64,000 nucleotides of DNA from assembly GCF_014303395.1 (NCBI RefSeq), contig NZ_CP060298.1:4173001-4237000 (forward strand), written 5' to 3'. Origin of the DNA: Nakamurella sp. PAMC28650 (lineage in GTDB: Bacteria > Actinomycetota > Actinomycetes > Mycobacteriales > Nakamurellaceae). Position numbers and translations under genes: made by a program. Positions 59,104 through 64,000 of this stretch are shown in pieces; the stretch's first letter is position 1, and each line of letters starts with the position of its first letter. The notes below the pieces were generated by a model that was not told where the DNA came from, searched no databases, and worked only from the letters and a program-made list of their open reading frames with translations.

Positions 59104-59529
59104 GCAGTTCCCTCTTCCGGAGGTGCAGAACGTTGGTGGGTCGTGATCGTGTGCGGCAGTACGTCCAGAGCCGAAAAGAGAAACCGCCACCGGCGGTCGG
59201 CAGCGGTCTGGGCCCCTGTGCCGTGTGAGATTCGGCTCGGTCGGAGACCTGGATTGGGATTTGGTGAAACCCATGCGAGGTTCACTCCCATGGACCGCAT
59301 CGTGCGGTGAAAGGGTTGCGGATCACCCGATGCCGTCACCTCTGGACCTCGAAATTAGCCCGAAAGTGGTCATGAGTTGGTCAACTTTCCTTCGACAGCA
59401 CGGCCGGATGACAGCGGAAGAAGGCTGTGCCGCAGCGCGTTTCGATTCCTGCCATTCCGGGAACACCTCGTCGCCCCCAGGGAGTCCCGCTCCCTGGCGG
59501 GATCCGCCTGGTCGGCCGAGGATGACGGG
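59104..59529. other. Divergent intergenic region between the surface-repeat protein and the XRE regulator
   Basis: 426 bp. Apart from the operator at 59477-59497 and a likely promoter around 59340-59400, which is locally AT-richer, nothing specific is visible. No DosR-type box was found, consistent with leaving the island. Confidence 0.4.
59477..59497. promoter_or_regulatory. Inverted-repeat operator, copy 1 (CCAGGGAG-N5-CTCCCTGG)
   Basis: A perfect 8-bp inverted repeat with a 5-base spacer, 33 bp before the ATG of the XRE regulator. The same arms with the same spacing recur at 60435-60455 before the SDR gene. This is the signature of an autoregulating repressor that also controls its downstream oxidoreductase. 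Confidence 0.75.
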
Positions 59530-60399
59530 ATGGAACGCACCGAGTTGGCCGACTTCCTCCGCCGTCGCCGGGAGGCCCTGCAACCCGGGGACGTCGGGTT
59601 GACGAAGGGCCCCCGGCGCCGGACGGCGGGTTTGCGGCGGGAGGAAGTGGCAGCCCTGTCCGGGATGTCGACCGACACCTACAGTCGCCTGGAACAGCAG
59701 CGGGGCGCCCGGCCGTCCGAGCAGATGCTCGGTGCGCTGGCCAGAGGTCTCCGGCTGAGCCTCGACGAACGCGACCACCTCTTCCGGATGGCCGGCCACT
59801 CGGCGCCGGCACGCCTGGGGCGATCAGGCCATGTGGGCCCGGCCCTGATGCGGGTTCTCGACCGCCTGCACGACACGCCAGCCATGGTGATCGACGAATT
59901 GGGCGAAACACTGGTGCAGAATCCCATGGCCGTCGCTCTTCTCGGGAGACAGACGGGCTTCAGCGGTCTCGATCGCATCGCGGTGTACCGCTGGTTCACC
60001 GATCCGTCCGAACGGAGCAAGTACCCGGACCGGGACCACGGGGACCAGAGCCGCCTCCAGGTCGCCCAACTCCGCGCCGCAGTCAGTCGGGCGGGTGCAT
60101 CGTCGCGGGCGGGCGCGGTGGTCCGCGCACTCCTGGCCGCCAGCCCGGAATTCGTCGGGCACTGGGCCCGGCACGAGGTCGCGGTGAAGGCGACCCAGCA
60201 CAAGACCCTGGTCCACCCCGAACTCGGCGAGATCCAGTTGCACTGCCAACTACTGGTCGACGAGAACGACGCCCAGACGCTGGTGATCTTCACCGCCGTG
60301 CCCGGCAGCGTCGACGACGGCAAGTTGGCCCTGCTCTCGGTGATCGGGACCCAGAGCCTGGGAGCAGAGGACAGCACACCGGACGCGCGGCGCGACTGA
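59530..60399 (+). CDS. XRE-family regulator with MmyB-type ligand domain
   Basis: 289 residues. N-terminal HTH (about 1-80): LADFLRRRREALQPGDVGLTKGPRRRTAGLRREEVAALSGMSTDTYSRLEQQRGARPSEQMLGALARGLRLSLDERDHLF. C-terminal MmyB-like domain (about 105-270), a PAS-like fold thought to bind fatty acids or other small ligands (MVIDELGETLVQNPMAVALLG, ATQHKTLVHPELGEIQLHCQLL). ATG 59530 chosen because the HTH starts there. In actinobacteria such genes often sit before an SDR gene they repress, as here (149-bp gap). Confidence 0.9.
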   Translation: MERTELADFLRRRREALQPGDVGLTKGPRRRTAGLRREEVAALSGMSTDTYSRLEQQRGARPSEQMLGALARGLRLSLDERDHLFRMAGHSAPARLGRSGHVGPALMRVLDRLHDTPAMVIDELGETLVQNPMAVALLGRQTGFSGLDRIAVYRWFTDPSERSKYPDRDHGDQSRLQVAQLRAAVSRAGASSRAGAVVRALLAASPEFVGHWARHEVAVKATQHKTLVHPELGEIQLHCQLLVDENDAQTLVIFTAVPGSVDDGKLALLSVIGTQSLGAEDSTPDARRD

Positions 60400-60432
60400 G
60401 ACCCTCGGGCGGGGCTGCGGATCAAAACTCCA

Positions 60433-60455
60433 TCCAGGGAGCCCCACTCCCTGGA
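60433..60455. promoter_or_regulatory. Inverted-repeat operator, copy 2 (CCAGGGAG-N5-CTCCCTGG)
   Basis: Same arms and spacing as the site at 59477, here extended by one T/A pair on each side (TCCAGGGAG...CTCCCTGGA). It lies 93 bp before the SDR start and 34 bp behind the regulator stop. Confidence 0.75.
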
Positions 60456-60547
60456 TCAACTCTCCTCTCCCCTGCGCCGGGTGTCCTTGGCACAGTGGTC
60501 ACCAGGGGGCCAGTCAGGCCCCCGGGACGCAAGGAGCACCAGGAACG

Positions 60548-61291
60548 ATGAAGACCACGGGCAACACCATTCTGATCACCGGGGGCACCTCGGGCATCGG
60601 CCACGGGCTGGCCCGGAGGTTTCACGCCGCGGGCAACAAGGTGATCGTGGCAGGACGACGTCAGGAACTGCTGGACGAGATCGTCGCTGCCAACGACGGC
60701 ATCGATTCCGTCCTGCTGGACGTCGCAGATCCGGAGTCCATCGCCGCGGTCCGGCGGACCGTGACGAGCCGATACCCGGATCTGAACGTGCTGATCAACA
60801 TGGCCGGCATCATGCAGCCCGAGAACCTGCAGGAATCGTCCTTCCTGGCCACCTCCGAGGCAACCATCACCACGAACCTGCTCGGACCCCTCCGGATGCT
60901 GAGCGCCTTCATCCCGTTCCTGGTCGCGCAGCAGGACGCGGTGATCATGAACGTCTCGTCGGGGCTGGCCTTCGTCCCCCTGCCCATGACCCCGACCTAC
61001 AACGCCACCAAGGCCGCCATCCACTCGTTCACCGAGAGCCTGCGGGTCCAGTTGTCCGGCACCTCCGTCCAGGTGCTGGAACTCATCCCGCCGGCCGTGC
61101 AGACCACCCTGCTCGGCCAGCAGGACGACGACAACGCCATGCCACTGGCCGAGTACCTGACCGAGGTGATGCACATCCTGGACACCCAGCCGGAAGCAAC
61201 CCAGATCTGCGTGGAACGGGTCAGGATGTTGCGCTTCGCCGAGGTCGACGGCAACTACGACCGCATGCTGATGATGCTCAGCGGCCATTGA
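60548..61291 (+). CDS. Short-chain dehydrogenase/reductase (DltE-like)
   Basis: 247 residues, classical SDR. Cofactor loop LITGGTSGIGHGLARRFHAAG with VAGRRQEL (basic residues suit NADP), NMAGIMQPE (NNAG-type motif), NVSSGLAFVPLPMTPTYNATKAAIHSF with the catalytic Ser/Tyr/Lys. The C-terminal segment (LIPPAVQTTLLGQQDDDNAM) is typical of the DltE/YusZ subgroup. Substrate unknown. Coupled to the upstream regulator by the shared operator. Confidence 0.92.
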   Translation: MKTTGNTILITGGTSGIGHGLARRFHAAGNKVIVAGRRQELLDEIVAANDGIDSVLLDVADPESIAAVRRTVTSRYPDLNVLINMAGIMQPENLQESSFLATSEATITTNLLGPLRMLSAFIPFLVAQQDAVIMNVSSGLAFVPLPMTPTYNATKAAIHSFTESLRVQLSGTSVQVLELIPPAVQTTLLGQQDDDNAMPLAEYLTEVMHILDTQPEATQICVERVRMLRFAEVDGNYDRMLMMLSGH

Positions 61292-61340
61292 GACGATGCT
61301 CGGCGGCCCGTGATCCGGCCGGTGGCGCCGGTTCCCGGCA

Positions 61341-62297
61341 TCAGCCTGCTGCCGAGGTGCCGGTGGCCTGGGTGACGACCCCGATCACCTGCGAGCAGGC
61401 ATCCTGGATGCGATTTCCGAGGTACTGACCCGGTACACCGACGCGGCTCCTCCGGGCGTTGAAGGACGTGCCCGCATAGAACACCGGCACCCTGATCCGG
61501 TGGACGGCACAGATGGATTCGACCGCCTGCCGACGACCCGTGGCCAGTTGCGAGACCAGTACGACCGCCGCGGCACCGGTCGCCCGGGTTGCCGTCACGA
61601 CGGTGGCGGTCGGCGTGTGGGCTCCCAGGATGCGGCAGGACCATCCTCTCTCCCGCAGAAGGGCCGCCATGGCTTCCAGGCCGATGGTGTGCAGGTCGCT
61701 CGGCCCGCAGGCCAGGAGAATCGGACGCGGTTGCGCCGGCGCCGGCGCCGGCGCGAAGGCCATGCACCTGTCCAGCCAGGCGCGGACGGATGCGGTGGTG
61801 GTGCGTTCCTGTCCCACATCACAATGCCCGATCTCCCACCAGAGACCCACCTGGCGCATCGCCGGCAAGAGCACGTCGTCCACGCAGTTCGCGAGGCCGA
61901 GCGTGCCGACTGCATCATCCAGTGCCCGCCGGATGCCGTGTGCATCAGGATGTTCCGATGCCTCCAGCAGGTCGTGGATGATGACGCCGGCATCTCCGCC
62001 GATCCGCAGGAGCCGGTGCACCTTTGCGGCCGCTGGACCGGCCTGCTCGCCGCGGGCCACCGCATCCCTCATCAACCTGATCGCGTGGACCTGCACCGGT
62101 AGATATCGGCGGTGCCGCCCGCGGTCGTGACTCATGGCCGGCAAGCCGTAGCGCTGCTCCCAGGACCGCAGCGTCGGCAGCGGCACACCGAGGATGCTGG
62201 ACACGTCGGCGATGGCCACGCCGCGGTTGTCCGCCGCATCGGGGCCCCGGACATTCCCACGGTCCGGCGGCACCGACCGGTCCGACCACGTGGCCAT
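61341..62297 (-). CDS. MerR-type regulator with cobalamin-binding domain (CarH/LitR-like)
   Basis: 318 residues. MerR HTH at about 25-95 (VAIADVSSILGVPLPTLRSWEQRYGLPAMSHDRGRHRRYLPVQVHAI), helical B12 cap, then B12 fold (PILLACGPSDLHTIGLEAMAALLRERGWSCRILGAHTPTATV) with the DxHxxG base-off ligand His. The cap motif Wx9EH that touches the adenosyl group in light-sensing CarH reads WEIGHCDVGQER, so the His is Arg. That may change light response or cofactor form. ATG 62297. Adjacent to no obvious carotenoid gene. Confidence 0.88.
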   Translation of the reverse strand: MATWSDRSVPPDRGNVRGPDAADNRGVAIADVSSILGVPLPTLRSWEQRYGLPAMSHDRGRHRRYLPVQVHAIRLMRDAVARGEQAGPAAAKVHRLLRIGGDAGVIIHDLLEASEHPDAHGIRRALDDAVGTLGLANCVDDVLLPAMRQVGLWWEIGHCDVGQERTTTASVRAWLDRCMAFAPAPAPAQPRPILLACGPSDLHTIGLEAMAALLRERGWSCRILGAHTPTATVVTATRATGAAAVVLVSQLATGRRQAVESICAVHRIRVPVFYAGTSFNARRSRVGVPGQYLGNRIQDACSQVIGVVTQATGTSAAG

Positions 62298-62364
62298 GAA
62301 ACCCTCCGCACTCGGCACTGCCGCCTCGGTACAGCCGATGTCATCGCGGCCTCGACCACCATTT

Positions 62365-62375
62365 TTACGGTGTAA
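62365..62375. promoter_or_regulatory. Possible MerR-type operator (TTACGGTGTAA)
   Basis: TTAC-N3-GTAA palindrome, 68 bp before the B12-MerR start in an AT-richer pocket. Its symmetry and position suit an autoregulatory site, but a match of this length can arise by chance. Confidence 0.35.
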
Positions 62376-62482
62376 GGCTCGCTGGGATCGTATCCGCTTC
62401 GCGCCGAGATGGATAGAAGGGACGGCCCCTTCACCGCCGGACGCCGGCAGTCGGTCGCGCACCGTCCCGGGCCGCACTGTGA

Positions 62483-62848
62483 TCATAGAAACTGCTGCGG
62501 ATCCCAGGAATGGTGTTCGAACAGCACCCATTCGGGTGTGAGATGAGGGAACACCGTGACCCTGGTCTCCCGGCCCGCTCCCGCGTCGAACACCGGCAAC
62601 AGGTAACTCTGACGACGGCCGGCCGCGGCCAGCAGTTGGATGCGTATCCCCTCGACGTCGAAAGCCGGTACCTGGTGCCATGTATTGGGGCCGGCGTCGG
62701 AACTGGAAGCGAAAAACCACATACCACTGAGCATCTCGGCCGACACCGTCCTGGCGGCATCCCCTGAACGGGCGAAAAATCGTCGGCACCGAAAGCACAC
62801 AGGGTCACCGGCCGCCGTGCTGCAGATGGCCCGGAGTCCCTCGGCCAC
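62483..62848 (-). CDS. Hypothetical protein with a CxxC motif
   Basis: About 121 residues from GTG 62848. VAEGLRAICSTAAGDPVCFRCRRFFARSG, LSGMWFFASSSDAGPNTWHQVPAFDVEGIRIQLLAAAGRRQSYLLPVFDAG, VTVFPHLTPEWVLFEHHSWDPQQFL. The cysteine pair and even hydrophobic pattern look like a small folded domain. The frame stays open further upstream but there it runs antisense into the GH15 gene. Start not certain; no family recognised. Confidence 0.5.
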   Translation of the reverse strand: MAEGLRAICSTAAGDPVCFRCRRFFARSGDAARTVSAEMLSGMWFFASSSDAGPNTWHQVPAFDVEGIRIQLLAAAGRRQSYLLPVFDAGAGRETRVTVFPHLTPEWVLFEHHSWDPQQFL

Positions 62849-62896
62849 ATCGCCGATCCTGCATCTGCCCGCCGAGCAGGCTGGTAGACAGGACGG

Positions 62897-64000
62897 GTGG
62901 CCGAGTCGATCGATCGAGATGAACTCGGATATGCCGACCTCCGTAGCTACGCCGCGATCGGCGCGACGGGCGCACCGTGGCACTGGTCGCCCGGGACGGT
63001 CAGGTCGACTGGCTACCCATCCCCGCCATGCATTCCCCGCCGGTCTTCGCCGCGCTGCTCGACGCTCGGAACGGTGGCTTCCTCTCGCTCCACCCGGTCG
63101 CACCTTTCACCGTCGTCCGCGAATACGTCCCGCGAACCAACGTGCTCGCGACCACGTTCCACACCGCGGACGGCAGTGTGCGGGTGACGGATTCGCTCAA
63201 CACCGGGGTGGCGGGCCGACTGCCCTGGGCCGAACTGGCCAGGCGGATCGAGGGTCTCACCGGAACGGTCACCATGTGTGCCACGGTCCGGCCGGGGACG
63301 TGCCTGAACACTTCCTCGCCGTGGGCGGAGACCACGACGGCGGGTGTCCTGCTCGAGGTCGACGGGGTCAACATGGCGGTCCGTACCGCCGGAGCGAAGT
63401 CGGTGACGAACCGGGGACATCAGATGGACGCCGAATACACCGCCACCCCCGGGTCGCGACACCTGCTGGCGGTGGTCGGTACCGAACGGGAACCTCTGTA
63501 CATCCCGTCGCCCGACGACATCGACGGCGGCGTCGACCGCACCATCGCCAACTGGACGACCTGGGCGGATCACTGTCGGTGGGACGGTCCCTGGGCGGAG
63601 GCGGTGCTGCGCAGCGTGCTCGCGCTCAAACTCCTCGTCCACGCCTCGACCGGCGCCATCGCCGCCGCGGCGACCACCTCCCTCCCGGAAAGCCTTGCAG
63701 GCGGCAAGAACTGGGACTACCGGTACGCGTGGGTGCGGGACATGGCCTACTCGCTCACGGCGCTGTTCCGTTTCGGGTTGCGCGAGGAGACACACGGTGC
63801 GATCAGTTGGCTGCTGGCCACCATTCGCGACCATGGCCCCGAACCGCACATCTTCTACCGCCTCGACGGTGGCCCCGTCGAGGCCCAGCAAGCGCGTGAC
63901 GTCCCGGGCTGGCGCGCGATCGGGCTGGTGTAGAGCGGGAACCGGGCCGCCGAGCAACTGCAGCTCGGCGTGTTCGGTGACCTCTTCAGCATCGTCCGAC
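62897..64000 (+). pseudogene. GH15 (glucoamylase/trehalase-like) gene with frameshift and in-frame stop; runs off the edge
   Basis: The start GTG 62897 encodes MAESIDRDELGYADLRSYAAIG, the usual GH15 opening, then the frame is lost at about 62960: the sequence GGC-GC-GACGGGCGCACC has two extra bases relative to the expected IGDGRTVALVARDGQVDWLP. The shifted frame continues with DYRYAWVRDMAYSLTALFRFG (GH15 core) as far as GWRAIGLV, then TAG at 63931-63933, after which the same frame goes on with SGNRAAEQLQLGVFGDLFSIVR, again expected GH15 sequence. A CAG-to-TAG change is the simplest reading. Two lesions make this a likely pseudogene. Confidence 0.85.

Overview
The window is about 64 kb of high-GC DNA with short gaps, many 4-bp ATGA/GTGA gene overlaps and GTG/TTG starts. 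Together with actinobacterial families (DevR/DevS, Acg-type nitroreductase, DUF1876, MmyB-type regulator, DUF4331, surface-repeat protein) this points to an actinobacterium. Nakamurella/Frankia-type relatives or Mycobacteriales are my guess; genus cannot be fixed from the sequence. I see no rRNA, tRNA, CRISPR array, insertion sequence or phage gene.

The main theme is a contiguous hypoxia/dormancy (DosR-type) island covering roughly positions 1-55,300. It holds the two-component pair itself (DevS-type kinase cut by the left edge; DevR at 1448-2089) and counterparts of many genes that are scattered in the Mycobacterium tuberculosis DosR regulon: Acg-type nitroreductase, PNPOx-like protein, universal stress proteins, an Rv2004c-like kinase fusion, an Rv2629-like protein, a DUF1876 (Rv1738-like) protein and an Rv0081-Rv0087-like ArsR/hydrogenase-4-type operon. 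A recurrent 13-15-bp palindromic box, close to GGGACYTTCGGCCCT, sits upstream of at least a dozen of these units, usually 35-110 bp before a start codon. It resembles the known DosR box.

Layout: 1-8.2 kb sensor, regulator, alcohol and aldehyde dehydrogenases, MscS channel, PNPOx and USP. 8.5-12 kb charged coiled-coil protein, APH/P-loop kinase fusion and a second alcohol dehydrogenase. 12-18.3 kb operon of an Fe-S NAD(P)H oxidoreductase, pyruvate:ferredoxin oxidoreductase and a DHOD-like protein. 18.7-21.6 kb Rv2629-like gene, a leader ORF with GAPDH, and DUF1876. 21.6-26.7 kb group 3b [NiFe] hydrogenase operon with an embedded cNMP-domain gene. 26.9-32.5 kb class I aldolase, a frameshifted GNAT/acyl-CoA synthetase and a HAD-ATPase fusion. 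32.6-41 kb USP, ArsR regulator and a six-gene membrane complex related to hydrogenase-4 but lacking Ni-Fe ligands. 41-44 kb PPK2 and two apparent pseudoenzymes (half a PEPCK; a malic-enzyme-like protein). 44-55 kb cupin, acyltransferase, CPBP protease, three triple-BON proteins, a third ADH, a P-type Mg2+ ATPase, slipin and USP.

Taken together the island would let the cell dispose of electrons (hydrogenase, PFOR, dehydrogenases), save phosphate energy (PPK2, glycolytic isozymes) and protect envelope and proteins when respiration is limited; this is inference from families. From 55.3 kb to the right edge the content changes: His-rich protein, DUF4331, a Tat-type small protein and a secreted repeat protein, then an autoregulated-looking XRE regulator/SDR pair sharing one operator, a B12-domain MerR regulator, and a GH15 gene broken by a 2-nt insertion and an in-frame TAG.
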